Part shown: positions 1 through 8,512 of the stretch, one piece after another
How positions within the stretch are numbered: the stretch's first letter is position 1
Layout: every line of letters starts with the position of its first letter
Assembly: GCA_022843845.1 (NCBI GenBank)
Contig: JALHMW010000018.1
Location: 1-64,000, forward strand
Direction of reading: 5' to 3'
Length of the DNA stretch: 64,000 nucleotides
Source of the DNA: Archangium sp.
Lineage (GTDB): Bacteria > Myxococcota > Myxococcia > Myxococcales > Myxococcaceae
Program-made: the position numbers and the translations under genes
Notes under the pieces: model-generated
The model's input: the letters and a program-made list of their open reading frames with translations, nothing else
What the model was told of the DNA's origin: nothing
Databases searched by the model: none

Positions 1-109
1 CCTCGGCTTGCGAACTGACCTCAACTCTTCGAACCGCCGGATGCGGACCCGCATGTCCGGTGGTGTGGCAGGGGACTGACGGCGATCTGCCGTCAGCCCC
101 TATGCCGAT
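1..109 (+). mobile_element. Group II intron, 3' end (domains V and VI); body lies off the left edge
   Basis: These bases fold like the last two domains of a bacterial group II intron, so the window opens inside an intron whose ribozyme body and any maturase gene lie to the left. Domain V: 33-41 pairs with 56-64 over nine base pairs, 42-45 pairs with 50-53 around a GACC tetraloop, and 54-55 form the two-base bulge on the 3' side typical of this domain. A CGC lies at 35-37, where the catalytic triad belongs, as in class C introns. Domain VI: 76-83 pairs with 89-96 and 71-74 with 97-100. A102 sits seven bases before the likely 3' end at T109 (GCCGAT). The opposite-strand gene ends 19 bases further on, so the insertion is intergenic, next to the palindrome CCGGCGCCGG at 116-125. 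That fits class C preference for terminator stems. Whether it still splices cannot be judged here. Confidence 0.8.
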
Positions 110-127
110 CTGGGGCCGGCGCCGGGC

Positions 128-976
128 CTATTGAGTCGGCCGCGTGGGCGCCGAGCAGTTCACGAAACGAATGCGGTTCGGGTCGACCCTCAGGCCGTCC
201 TCGATCGTCTTGTTGAAGTCGCTCTGGAGCAGGTACGCCATGGCGATGCGCGAGTCGATGCCACCAAAGCGCTGCGCCTGACCGGGGTTTCGTGAGGCGT
301 CGTCGCCCTTCCCCATCAGCACCGTGTAGCCGTCGTTGCCCGCGAGGATGAAGCCAGGCAGCGCCACCCGATACTTCGTCGCCGGGAAAGGCCGGGGCAT
401 GCCCCTGGTGATGGTCTGTGCGCCGATCCGAAGCGAGGTGATGCGCGAGTTCGCCATTCGCGCGCAGTCGACCTCCATCGAGACCTCTTTCGACACCTGC
501 AGGAAAGCGCCCGAGGGTGAGGTGATGGGCGTCGGCGACGCGAACAACCTCGACACCGATAGCTCGAGCACGTCGAAGATCTCCTGCTCCGAGAGATCGA
601 CGACGCGAATCGGGTTCTCGAAAGGCAGCATCTCGCCGAGCACGCCGCGGGTCAGCGGGCCTTCACGAACGATGCTGCGGAGCACGCACGCGCCCTGATC
701 TCGCACGGCGCCGCCGTTGATCAGCCCGAAGCTCACCGCAGCGCTCGCGTCGGGTTGGGAGTTGAACACCCAGACGAAGGCGTCGGCGGCGGCCTGCGCG
801 ATGGCGTTGTTGGCGTGCCGGGCGTTGGGGCGATCGAGGAAGATCTCGGTGCCCTTCGCCACGAAGGCGACGCGCTCGTTGGGGTTGTCGACGAGGGCCT
901 GGCAGTCGTCGTTGTAGGCAAGGCAGCCACTGGTCGCGGCCAACATGGTGCAGCAGGTGATCGTTCTCAGCGTCAT
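128..976 (-). CDS. Lipoprotein with only the 5'-nucleotidase C-terminal domain
   Basis: A 282-residue protein with a hydrophobic N-terminus and Cys18 in a loose lipobox (TSGC), so probably a lipoprotein. The rest matches the C-terminal, substrate-binding domain of periplasmic 5'-nucleotidases (UshA/NT5E family): INGGAVR at 86-92, the MLPFENP stretch at 116-122, and a GNDGY loop at 213-217 like the one that stacks on the nucleobase. The N-terminal metallophosphatase domain of about 300 residues, which carries the metal ligands, is absent, so hydrolysis is unlikely and nucleotide or nucleoside binding is more plausible (inference). Its ATG shares one base with the stop of the TonB-dependent receptor upstream (TAATG), so the two are translationally coupled and probably act together in uptake. 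Confidence 0.8.
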   Translation of the reverse strand: MTLRTITCCTMLAATSGCLAYNDDCQALVDNPNERVAFVAKGTEIFLDRPNARHANNAIAQAAADAFVWVFNSQPDASAAVSFGLINGGAVRDQGACVLRSIVREGPLTRGVLGEMLPFENPIRVVDLSEQEIFDVLELSVSRLFASPTPITSPSGAFLQVSKEVSMEVDCARMANSRITSLRIGAQTITRGMPRPFPATKYRVALPGFILAGNDGYTVLMGKGDDASRNPGQAQRFGGIDSRIAMAYLLQSDFNKTIEDGLRVDPNRIRFVNCSAPTRPTQ

Positions 977-3756
977 TACAGGCTCACCCGAATGGTACCG
1001 AAGATCTGGAAGGGCTCGCGAGGCACACCCCCGGGCATTCGATCAGGCCTGGCGGCGTCGTCGGTCCAGTCGAGGTTGAAGACGTTCTGCCCGATGACGA
1101 CGAGCTCGACGCGATCGAAGAGCGGCTCGGTGCGCAGCTGCGCGCCCACCAGCAGCGTCGGCGGCAACAGGTAGCGGCGGCGCTGCTCGAGTGGCGTGCG
1201 CGCATTGCTGCGGCGCTCGGAGGCGTGGCGGAGGATGAGATCGAAGTTCAGGAACGGCCCCAGCGGCAACGAGAAGCCGGCGTTGAGCCGCAGCTGCGGC
1301 TGGTCGGTGATGAGGCGGCCGTTCGAGGCGGCGCCGAGATCTTCGACGCGGAACCAGCTCGAGTTGAGCCAGGCGGCCGAGCGGCTGAGCAGCTCCAGGC
1401 GCGCTTCGCCCTCGAGCCCGAACGATTGAACGCCTTGCGGTCGATTGACGTAGGGCGCGAGGTTGCCCGTGGAGTCCACCATCGCGATCGGGTTGGTGAA
1501 GCGATTGAAGAAGCCCAGGCCCTTGAGGCGCAGGCGGGCGTCGCCGAGGCTCTGCACCCACTCGCCACCGAGTTCCACCGAGTCGATGTACGCGGGCTCG
1601 AGGCGCGAGTTGCCGACGAAGCGCCCCTGGTTGAAGTCGGAGTTGATGGCCGACTCCGCGAGCTCCTGGGGCGTCGGTGTCCGGAAGGAGCGCCCGTAGT
1701 TGCCGCGGAGCACGATCGACTTGGTGGGCGCGAGCGCGATGCCAAGGCGGGGCCCGAACGATGGTACGAGCGACTTGCCGGTGAAGACGCCGTCGGTGTG
1801 CGTCGGCAGCTGGGTGAAGTCGAAGCGGATGCCTGCCTGCAGGGTGAGCGCCTCGAACGGCGCCCAGGTGTCGAACGCGTACAGGCCGAAGCCCGCGCGA
1901 TCGGCCGCGGCGCCACGGTTGCCCGGAGTGCCCTCCGTCGGGAAGCCGACCTGCGAGCCATCGACATTCACGCCACGAGCCAGCGCGCCCTCGCGGAACG
2001 AAGCGCCCGACGAGAGCGAGAGATAGTTCGAGGTGAGCGCGTACTCCGAGAGCGTCTGGAGCTCCGCGTTGAGGCCAACCGCGAGCCGGTTCTTTGCGGG
2101 CAGCGCCAGCTCTGCGCGCACGTCGAGGCCAAAGCCGCGCTGACCGACCTGTTGTCGTTCGAGGACCCCATCGGGGAACAACGTCTCGGCCGCCCCGGCG
2201 CGGAACTGGTACCCGTCGCCGGTGAGCTGCCAGAGCCGATTCGTCGTCTGCTGATCGAACCAGAGCCGCGCGGCGATCTTCCCGCCCTCACCGAGCGGCC
2301 GCTCCCACCCAAGCTGCGCCTGAATGGCGAGCCAGTCGAGCCGCGAGTCGTTGCCGACGGTGTCGAAGCGCCCGACGTATGCCGCGCGGCTCTCGCTGAG
2401 CACCCGGCCCTGGAGCGTGAGCTTCCCGACCGCGTCGTTCTCGTACGAGGCACCGAGCCCCGCGTTGATGAGCAGGCGCTGATCGTTGGTGAACTTCTCG
2501 GTCACCTGCGGCGTGGTGGTGTCGAGCCCGTCGCGGATGATCGGCCGTCTGGCGCCTTGCTGCGTCGCCACGTCACCGTCACCGAAGATCGTGAAGCCGC
2601 CGAACGTCTTCGCGCCCGAGAGGTGCCCATCGAACGCGCCGTACAGCCCTCCGAGGAACGACGCGCGCAGGCCCTGCTGACGGTTGCTGACGAGGTTGAT
2701 GACGGCGGTGAAGTTGCCGAGCCCGACCTCGGCCGTCGCGGGGCCGCGGTAGATCTCGATGCGCTCGAAGGTGTCGATGGGCAGGTTCGCGAGCGCCTTG
2801 CCGTCGTAGAAGGCGTTGAGCCGCTGGCCGTTGAGCGTGAAGAGAATGTCAGGCTCGCCGCGCAGGCCACGCACCCCGAGCCGCGAGGTGCCCTGGACGT
2901 CACGTGAGACGGTCAACCCGGGCACGAGATCGAGCGCCTCGAAGACGTACCGAACGCCGAGTTGCTTGAGCTGCGCCGCCGTGAGCACCGTCGGCATCCA
3001 CGCCGTCCTCGCGCTCGACTCTTCGACCTTCTGAACGATCGCGCCGGTCTCTTCCGCCGAGTACATCGCCAGCTCTTCTTCGAGCTCGCTCCGCTTTCGC
3101 GGCGGCTCAGGCTTCTCGCCCGGCTTCTTCTCGACCTGCTTCGGCTCGGTGGGCCGGGGCTCGGGCTTCTTCTCGACGGGTTTCTCGACCGGCTTGGGCT
3201 CGGGCTTCACCTCGACCGGCTTTTCGTCAGGGGGCGGCTTCTTCTCGACGGGCTCGACCGGAGGCGGCGGCTCCTCCTCGCACTTCTTCCCCTTCTTCGT
3301 CTTCTTGCACTTCGGCTTGGGAGCGGGCTCCGGCGGTTTTGGATCTTCGGACGGCGAAGCGTCCGGCTTCGGGTCCTTCGCCTCGACCGGAGCAGCGCCC
3401 GGCACCGTCACCTTCACCGGCTTGAAGGCCGTCGCGAAGATCGCGAGCACCTCACCCAGCTTGGTGGTGCCTTCGATGTAGTACTCGACGGCCGGAGGCA
3501 CGATGCGATCGCCGGGCACGATGCCTCGGTAGAGATCGCCGTACTGCAGCTCCAGCGCGATCGACTCGTACGCCTTCCCGGGCACGCGGAACTTCAAGGA
3601 GACCGTGGAGAGCGAGTCACCCGTCAGCGAGCCCTCGAGGGTGAAGTCGGCGCCGGGCTTGAGCTCGACCGGCGGCGTGTGCAGGAACCCGACCTTCGGA
3701 TCGCCCGCGAGCGCGAGGCCCGGAGCCAGCAGCACCAGCAGGCAGAGAGCTCGCAC
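976..3756 (-). CDS. TonB-dependent outer-membrane receptor with a long Pro/Lys/Glu linker
   Basis: A 926-residue outer-membrane receptor. Residues 1-18 are a signal peptide ending ALA. Residues 20-115 look like a small beta domain. Residues about 120-225 are a linker of Pro, Lys and Glu with KPEP- and VEKK-type repeats. A plug domain follows (about 250-350, with RGLRGEPDILFTLNGQR and the PIDTFERIEIYRGPA signature), then a beta-barrel with many aromatic-ended strands to the C-terminus. Such receptors import scarce ligands across the outer membrane using TonB energy; the substrate cannot be told. EETGAIV near 235 could be the TonB box. The Pro-rich linker resembles the periplasmic arm of TonB itself and is unusual in a receptor. 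It is first in a two-gene operon with the 5'-nucleotidase-like lipoprotein. A 91-base gap separates it from the divergent ChaN-like gene and must hold both promoters. Confidence 0.88.
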   Translation of the reverse strand: MRALCLLVLLAPGLALAGDPKVGFLHTPPVELKPGADFTLEGSLTGDSLSTVSLKFRVPGKAYESIALELQYGDLYRGIVPGDRIVPPAVEYYIEGTTKLGEVLAIFATAFKPVKVTVPGAAPVEAKDPKPDASPSEDPKPPEPAPKPKCKKTKKGKKCEEEPPPPVEPVEKKPPPDEKPVEVKPEPKPVEKPVEKKPEPRPTEPKQVEKKPGEKPEPPRKRSELEEELAMYSAEETGAIVQKVEESSARTAWMPTVLTAAQLKQLGVRYVFEALDLVPGLTVSRDVQGTSRLGVRGLRGEPDILFTLNGQRLNAFYDGKALANLPIDTFERIEIYRGPATAEVGLGNFTAVINLVSNRQQGLRASFLGGLYGAFDGHLSGAKTFGGFTIFGDGDVATQQGARRPIIRDGLDTTTPQVTEKFTNDQRLLINAGLGASYENDAVGKLTLQGRVLSESRAAYVGRFDTVGNDSRLDWLAIQAQLGWERPLGEGGKIAARLWFDQQTTNRLWQLTGDGYQFRAGAAETLFPDGVLERQQVGQRGFGLDVRAELALPAKNRLAVGLNAELQTLSEYALTSNYLSLSSGASFREGALARGVNVDGSQVGFPTEGTPGNRGAAADRAGFGLYAFDTWAPFEALTLQAGIRFDFTQLPTHTDGVFTGKSLVPSFGPRLGIALAPTKSIVLRGNYGRSFRTPTPQELAESAINSDFNQGRFVGNSRLEPAYIDSVELGGEWVQSLGDARLRLKGLGFFNRFTNPIAMVDSTGNLAPYVNRPQGVQSFGLEGEARLELLSRSAAWLNSSWFRVEDLGAASNGRLITDQPQLRLNAGFSLPLGPFLNFDLILRHASERRSNARTPLEQRRRYLLPPTLLVGAQLRTEPLFDRVELVVIGQNVFNLDWTDDAARPDRMPGGVPREPFQIFGTIRVSL

Positions 3757-3847
3757 GAGGGCCAGATGGTGGGCTGCAGCGCCTCACAACGCAAGCCAGG
3801 AAATTGCCGCCGGCCCTGGTGCATGGAAGCCTCGACGCTCCCTTCCG

Positions 3848-5455
3848 ATGCAGCCGTCGCTCGCCCTGCAGCAGGCCCTGTTCCGTCACCAACAGCGGCA
3901 GATCGACGCGCTGGTCGTGGGCGCTTCTGCGTCGTTCAAGGCGTACGAGGCCCGCTACCGCCGCCTGAGCCGCCGCTATCGACGTGCGCTCGCCATGAAG
4001 GACGTGCACCAGCGCGTGCGCGAGGCCGACATCGTGCACGTCGGCGACTACCACACGCTCCGGTTCGCCCAGCGCGCGTTCCTCGACCTGGCGCAGCGCG
4101 CGATCGAGAGCGGCCGACGGGTGGTGCTCGCCCTGGAGTTCGTCGAGGCCCGCCACCAGGCGTCCGTCGATCGCTACCTCGAGGGCGCGATCGGAGACCG
4201 CACGTTCCTCGAGCGCATCGGGCACCCCTACTCCGGCGCGTTCGACATCTGGCCGCACTTCAAGCCGCTCTTCGAGTTGGCCCGCCGTCATCGCCTGAGC
4301 GTCATCGCCATCGACCAACGCGCGTCGGGGAGTCGTTCGCTCCAGGTCCGTGACGAGGCCGCGGCGAAGACGATCGCGAAGGCCGCGAAGGCTGGTGACC
4401 GTCCGCTCGTGCTGGTGCTCATGGGCCAGTACCACGTGGCGCCGCCGCACCTGCCCGAGTGTGTCGCGCGGGCGCTGGGGAAGACCGGGCGCCAGCAGCT
4501 CGTCGTGCTGCAGAACCCCGAAGGCGTGTGGTGGAAGCTCGCGAAGGCAGGGCTCGCCGACGCCACCGAGGCCGTGGAGATGAACGACGGCGTGGTGGGC
4601 ATCTTCAACGCCTCCCCGTTGGTGAGTCAGCGCACCTTCCTCGACTACTGCGAGGCGGAGGCTGGCGACGCGCCCATCGAAGACGGCGGCATCGCCTCGA
4701 CGGTGCGCGCGCTGGTGAAGGCGATCGCGAAGCTGGTCGACGTGCGCGTGACGGGGCCGCTGGCCAAGCTCGAGGTGTTGACGCCCAACGATCTCGACGT
4801 GCTCGAGCGGCTCGAACGCCGGGGCAACTTCTCGCGCGTCGAGCTCAAGCACCTCGAGCGGCACGTGCTCTCTGGCCAGAGCGCCTTCGTGCCTCGCGCG
4901 CGGACCATCTGGTTGTCAGGCTTCTCGCTCAACCACGCGGCCGAAGAAGCGGCCCACTTCGTTCGGCACTGCGCAGTCGACGCCGAGATGGACCGAGAGC
5001 GGACACGCGCCGATGCCTTCTGGGCCCGGTGTGTCGAAGAGGCGATTGGCTTCTTCGGCTCGAAGCTGGTGAACCCGCGCCGCACCTGCCCCTCGCTCGA
5101 GGAGTGGACCGGGCTCTTCACCCATGGCGAGCCGAAACAACGGCAGACCGCGGCGTTCGTCCTGGCGCTCGCGAGCCTGCCTGACGTTGAAGGCGCCGAG
5201 GGGCGACGGTTGGTGCCCACGACGATGGAGCAGTTCCACGCGGCCAGTCACGCGCTCGGCTATCTGCTCGGTGAGGCGCTGTATCAGGCACACGCACACG
5301 GCACGCTCTCGCGCGCCCAGGTCCGCGAGCTGTTCCGCGATCCCGTCGCGTCGGGCGCGGCGTCGTACGCCCACTGGAAGACGGTGGCTGAACCGAGAAC
5401 TCGCGGAGACACCGTGCGAGGCCAGCGCACTCCAGTTCGTCGCGAAGCCGGCTGA
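3848..5455 (+). CDS. ChaN/Tiki-like protein (haem-binding uptake superfamily)
   Basis: A 535-residue protein read from the ATG at 3848; the frame stays open further upstream, but that part lies antisense to the receptor gene. The first 210 residues follow the ChaN family pattern: an early acidic-His motif (VGDYHT, 65-70), a strand ending in LALEF, a Gln-rich helix, a second His motif (LMGQYH) and a VIAIDQR segment. ChaN is a haem-binding lipoprotein tied to iron supply, and the fold also covers Tiki-type metalloproteases. This copy has no signal peptide or lipobox, so it appears cytoplasmic and may not share the ChaN role. The C-terminal 300 residues are helical and not recognised. It is divergent from the TonB-dependent receptor, which makes a shared link to uptake possible. 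Confidence 0.7.
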   Translation: MQPSLALQQALFRHQQRQIDALVVGASASFKAYEARYRRLSRRYRRALAMKDVHQRVREADIVHVGDYHTLRFAQRAFLDLAQRAIESGRRVVLALEFVEARHQASVDRYLEGAIGDRTFLERIGHPYSGAFDIWPHFKPLFELARRHRLSVIAIDQRASGSRSLQVRDEAAAKTIAKAAKAGDRPLVLVLMGQYHVAPPHLPECVARALGKTGRQQLVVLQNPEGVWWKLAKAGLADATEAVEMNDGVVGIFNASPLVSQRTFLDYCEAEAGDAPIEDGGIASTVRALVKAIAKLVDVRVTGPLAKLEVLTPNDLDVLERLERRGNFSRVELKHLERHVLSGQSAFVPRARTIWLSGFSLNHAAEEAAHFVRHCAVDAEMDRERTRADAFWARCVEEAIGFFGSKLVNPRRTCPSLEEWTGLFTHGEPKQRQTAAFVLALASLPDVEGAEGRRLVPTTMEQFHAASHALGYLLGEALYQAHAHGTLSRAQVRELFRDPVASGAASYAHWKTVAEPRTRGDTVRGQRTPVRREAG

Positions 5456-5513
5456 CAGCGCCCGCAAAGTCGAGTGACTGCGGCCGGGTCTCTGGCTTGC
5501 ACTGAGCGCAGAC

Positions 5514-6095
5514 GTGAGCTCGGCAGCAGCGCGAACAGTCGCAACGGAGGTCTCACTCAAGGAGCACGCGGAGGCCCTCGTCGGGGCGGGACAGCTGCGG
5601 AAGGCTGCGGCGCTCATCAACGCCCACCTCGCGGAGCACGACGCTGGCTGGAAGCTCTGGAGCACGCTGGCCTCGCTGTCGAGGCGGTTGGGGCGGTACG
5701 AGCTCGCGGTGTCGGCCTGGCGGGCGAGCGCGCGTCAGCTCGAGGCGGCGGGGCACGTGAAACACGCGCACGCGGCGCTGGAGTCGGCGCTCAGGCTCAT
5801 GCCTACCGATCAGTCGTTGCGGGACGAGGTGTCCCGGCTTTCCCGGCTCGTGAAGCGAGGCGCTCACGGCCCGGCGTCGCGACCGACGTTGCGAATCGTC
5901 CGGTCACAGGAGCCGCGGCGTTCGTCGGAGTCACGCCCGACGCTGAAGATCGCGCCCGCAGCGCCACGTGCGCCGAGCAAACCGACGCGCCGCCCTGCCC
6001 CAGGCGCTTCAGCGCTCCGGCGCCCCCTCGAGATCGTCACCGATCCGCACCTGGCGATCTTCGACATCCTCGATGACGAGAAGCAGAGACGCTGA
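5514..6095 (+). CDS. Small TPR-like protein, function unknown
   Basis: A 193-residue protein starting at a GTG. Residues 10-115 form paired amphipathic helices with the Ala/Gly/Leu spacing of TPR repeats (for example AEALVGAGQLRKAAALINAH and LASLSRRLGRYELAVSAWR), a fold used for protein binding. Residues 120-165 are low-complexity Arg/Pro/Ser with two RPTL(R/K)I boxes, and the tail (HLAIFDILDDE) is acidic and hydrophobic. There is no signal peptide or membrane segment, so it is probably a cytoplasmic adaptor. It lies 58 bases after the ChaN-like gene on the same strand and converges on the retropepsin-like gene. No specific function is recognised. Confidence 0.65.
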   Translation: MSSAAARTVATEVSLKEHAEALVGAGQLRKAAALINAHLAEHDAGWKLWSTLASLSRRLGRYELAVSAWRASARQLEAAGHVKHAHAALESALRLMPTDQSLRDEVSRLSRLVKRGAHGPASRPTLRIVRSQEPRRSSESRPTLKIAPAAPRAPSKPTRRPAPGASALRRPLEIVTDPHLAIFDILDDEKQRR

Positions 6096-6176
6096 GCGCA
6101 GGCGGGCTCAGGCTCTGCTCTTCTCGAAGTCCGCGCTCGAGCTGGCGAAGCCGCCGACGCCACACGGGAGCTTCGT

Positions 6177-7391
6177 TCAGGGCGTCTTCGGGCGCGCCCG
6201 CAGGGTGAGGGTGCGGGTCTTCGAGTCGAGCTGCACCTCGAAGCGCGTGAGGAAACTGAGCCCGAGAAGACCGTCCTCGCCGAAGTCGTCGATGATGACC
6301 GCTTCCACCCGTTTGCTTTTCGCACCCTGTGCCTCGACCGCATCGAGCGAGGTGAGCTTCGCCACCTTCACGCCGCCGGCCGTGCGAACGCGGACCTGGC
6401 GGAACGAACCGTCCAGCCCCAGCTTGTCGGCGAAACTCCTCGACAGCACGACCGAGCTGGCGCCAGTGTCGATGATGAACGTGCCGGTGGCCTTGCCGTT
6501 CACCTTCACCTGGCCTCGGAACGCGGAGGCACCCACCGGGGCATGGAAGACCGCTCTGCCCTCGCCCGTCGTCATCTCGCACTTCGCCTCAGCCAGCTTG
6601 GACAACCGCGTCTCGGCAGCGGTGGATTGACGCTGGTCCGGGTGGAAGTGGAGGAAGAGGTTCATCGGCTCGATGGCCTCACAGGGCCGGCCAGCCTTGA
6701 AGAGCGCGTCGGTGAGCATGAAGGGGATGCTCTTGGCCCGGGGCAGAAGCGAGAGCGAGAGACGATAGTCAGCCACGGCCTCCTCGACCTTGCCCTGCGC
6801 CTCGAGCAGCTCCCCGCGCCACCAGGGGTAGTCGACGTCCATCGGGTCGCTCTCCATCAGCGTCGTGGCGACCGCGATCGCTTGATCGTTCTCGCTCAGA
6901 CGCTTGTGCGCCGTGAACTTGTCCCACAGGAGTCGCTCGTACGGACCGCACTTCGTCACGAAGCCGTCGACCACACCGATCGCCTCGCGGGGCGCGTCAC
7001 CCTTGAGCAGTGCTTCGGAGAGCTTGAGGACCGCCTTCCGGTCGCAGGGTTCCAGCTCCAGCAGTTTGCGGGTCTGCTCCACTGCGGCGGTGAACGAACC
7101 ATACTTCGGTGGAGGGGGCGGCGCCGGCGGCGCGGGCGGCGGAGGCCGGGGGCGAGTCCCCATCCACGACACCGCCCCAACGCCGCCGCCCAACACGGCC
7201 AGGAGCGCGACCCCCATGACCAGCCCGCCGGCCCTTCGACGCTTGCGGTGGCTGGCGGCGCACGTCGGGCAGAACTCCAGTGAGCCCTCCATCAAAGTAC
7301 AGGGCGCGCAGATGTGCTTCATGCATCCGTGACAGGCGGCCACGGCCTGAATCCCTGGGTGCAAATGACAGCTCGCTCCGCCCACGACCAC
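6177..7391 (-). CDS. Membrane protein: zinc finger, TPR repeats and retropepsin-like aspartic protease domain
   Basis: A 404-residue protein starting at GTG (7391). Residues 8-48 hold a B-box-like zinc-binding set (C8, H11, C20, C23, C28, C31, C41, C44, H48). A basic stretch and one membrane helix follow (about 55-77), then a Pro-rich linker (79-95), TPR-like helices (100-270), and a C-terminal clan AA aspartic protease domain. That last domain has the single active-site motif FIIDTGAS (D308) and the second-half motif GLLGLSFL (374-381). Single-motif enzymes of this kind work as dimers. Topology suggests a cytoplasmic finger and periplasmic TPR plus protease, but this is inferred. The combination suggests regulated proteolysis of a bound partner. 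It is a single gene, with 213 bases separating it from sucD. Confidence 0.8.
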   Translation of the reverse strand: MVVGGASCHLHPGIQAVAACHGCMKHICAPCTLMEGSLEFCPTCAASHRKRRRAGGLVMGVALLAVLGGGVGAVSWMGTRPRPPPPAPPAPPPPPKYGSFTAAVEQTRKLLELEPCDRKAVLKLSEALLKGDAPREAIGVVDGFVTKCGPYERLLWDKFTAHKRLSENDQAIAVATTLMESDPMDVDYPWWRGELLEAQGKVEEAVADYRLSLSLLPRAKSIPFMLTDALFKAGRPCEAIEPMNLFLHFHPDQRQSTAAETRLSKLAEAKCEMTTGEGRAVFHAPVGASAFRGQVKVNGKATGTFIIDTGASSVVLSRSFADKLGLDGSFRQVRVRTAGGVKVAKLTSLDAVEAQGAKSKRVEAVIIDDFGEDGLLGLSFLTRFEVQLDSKTRTLTLRARPKTP

Positions 7392-7604
7392 TCCCTCGAA
7401 AAGCGCTCCATCGCGCTGGCACTCATTCTAGTTCGAAAGCCCCCAGGCCCTGGACGTCATCCAACCAATTCGAGGTCTGAACGCGCCAGTCATTCAGCGA
7501 TGGACTTGGACGTGAGCGTCTTCTCGTCGAACTCCTGACGTGACGAAGCGCCGGCCTCCGCGAAGGAAGACCAGCGCTCCTGGGTCGACGAGCTCAGCCC
7601 TTCG

Positions 7605-8498
7605 TCAGACCTTCATGCCCTTACGCTTCATCGCCTCGACGAGCGTGGTGCCGAGCTCCGATGGCGAGGCGGCCATCACGTAGCCCGCGGCGCTCATGGC
7701 CTTCACCTTCTCCGCCGCCGTGCCCTTGCCACCGGCGATGATCGCTCCGGCGTGGCCCATGCGCTTGCCCGGAGGCGCGCTGGCGCCGGCGATGAACCCG
7801 GCGATCGGCTTCTTGAAGTTCGCCTGCACCCACGCAGCCGCCTCTTCTTCTGCGCTGCCGCCGATCTCACCGATCATGATCACCGCATCGGTCTCGGCGT
7901 CTTCGTTGAAGAGCTTGAGCACGTCGATGAAGTTGGTGCCGTTGACGGGGTCGCCACCGATGCCGACGGCGGTCGACTGACCGAGGCCGAGGCCGGTGAT
8001 CTGAAACACCGCCTCGTACGTGAGCGTGCCGGAGCGCGACACCACGCCGATGCGGCCAGGCCGGTGAATGTGGCCCGGCATGATGCCGATCTTGCACTTG
8101 CCGCCGGGAGTGATGACGCCCGGACAGTTCGGGCCGATCAGCCGCGTGCTGGTGCCCTGAAGGAAGCGCTTGGCCTTCACCATGTCGTTCACCGGAATGC
8201 CCTCGGTGATGGTGATGACGAGCGGCATCTTCGCGTCGGCGGCTTCCATGATCGAGTCGGCCGCGAACGGAGGCGGCACGAAGACGACCGAGGCGTTGGC
8301 GCCGGTGGCCTTCATCGCCTGCTCGACGGTGTCGAAGATGGGAACCTTGCCCTCGAACTTCTGACCGCCCTTGCCCGGCGTGACGCCAGCGACGAGGTTG
8401 GTGCCGTACTCCATGCACTGCTTGGCGTGGAACGAGCCGGCCGAGCCGGTGATGCCCTGAACGACGAGGCGGGTCTCTGCGTTGACGAGAATGCTCAT
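7605..8498 (-). CDS. sucD: Succinate-CoA ligase, alpha subunit
   Basis: A 297-residue subunit of the TCA-cycle enzyme that converts succinyl-CoA to succinate while making a nucleoside triphosphate. The Rossmann-type CoA-binding domain starts at the N-terminus ([14 protein letters not shown]), IGPNCPG is at 121-127, and the phospho-histidine loop [10 protein letters not shown] places the catalytic His at 249. Length is normal for the family. The ATG at 8498 is chosen because it gives the standard MSILV start and follows a GGGA ribosome site; the open frame upstream lies inside sucC. It follows sucC after 14 bases, so the two are one operon. Confidence 0.97.
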   Translation of the reverse strand: MSILVNAETRLVVQGITGSAGSFHAKQCMEYGTNLVAGVTPGKGGQKFEGKVPIFDTVEQAMKATGANASVVFVPPPFAADSIMEAADAKMPLVITITEGIPVNDMVKAKRFLQGTSTRLIGPNCPGVITPGGKCKIGIMPGHIHRPGRIGVVSRSGTLTYEAVFQITGLGLGQSTAVGIGGDPVNGTNFIDVLKLFNEDAETDAVIMIGEIGGSAEEEAAAWVQANFKKPIAGFIAGASAPPGKRMGHAGAIIAGGKGTAAEKVKAMSAAGYVMAASPSELGTTLVEAMKRKGMKV

Positions 8499-8512
8499 GG
8501 TCGAAATCCCTT

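Noticed and set aside
1225..2907. Plus-strand open frame of 560 codons inside the TonB-dependent receptor gene
   Set aside because: The sense strand has clear plug and barrel motifs, and the antisense product is Arg/Glu/Leu-rich without recognisable features.
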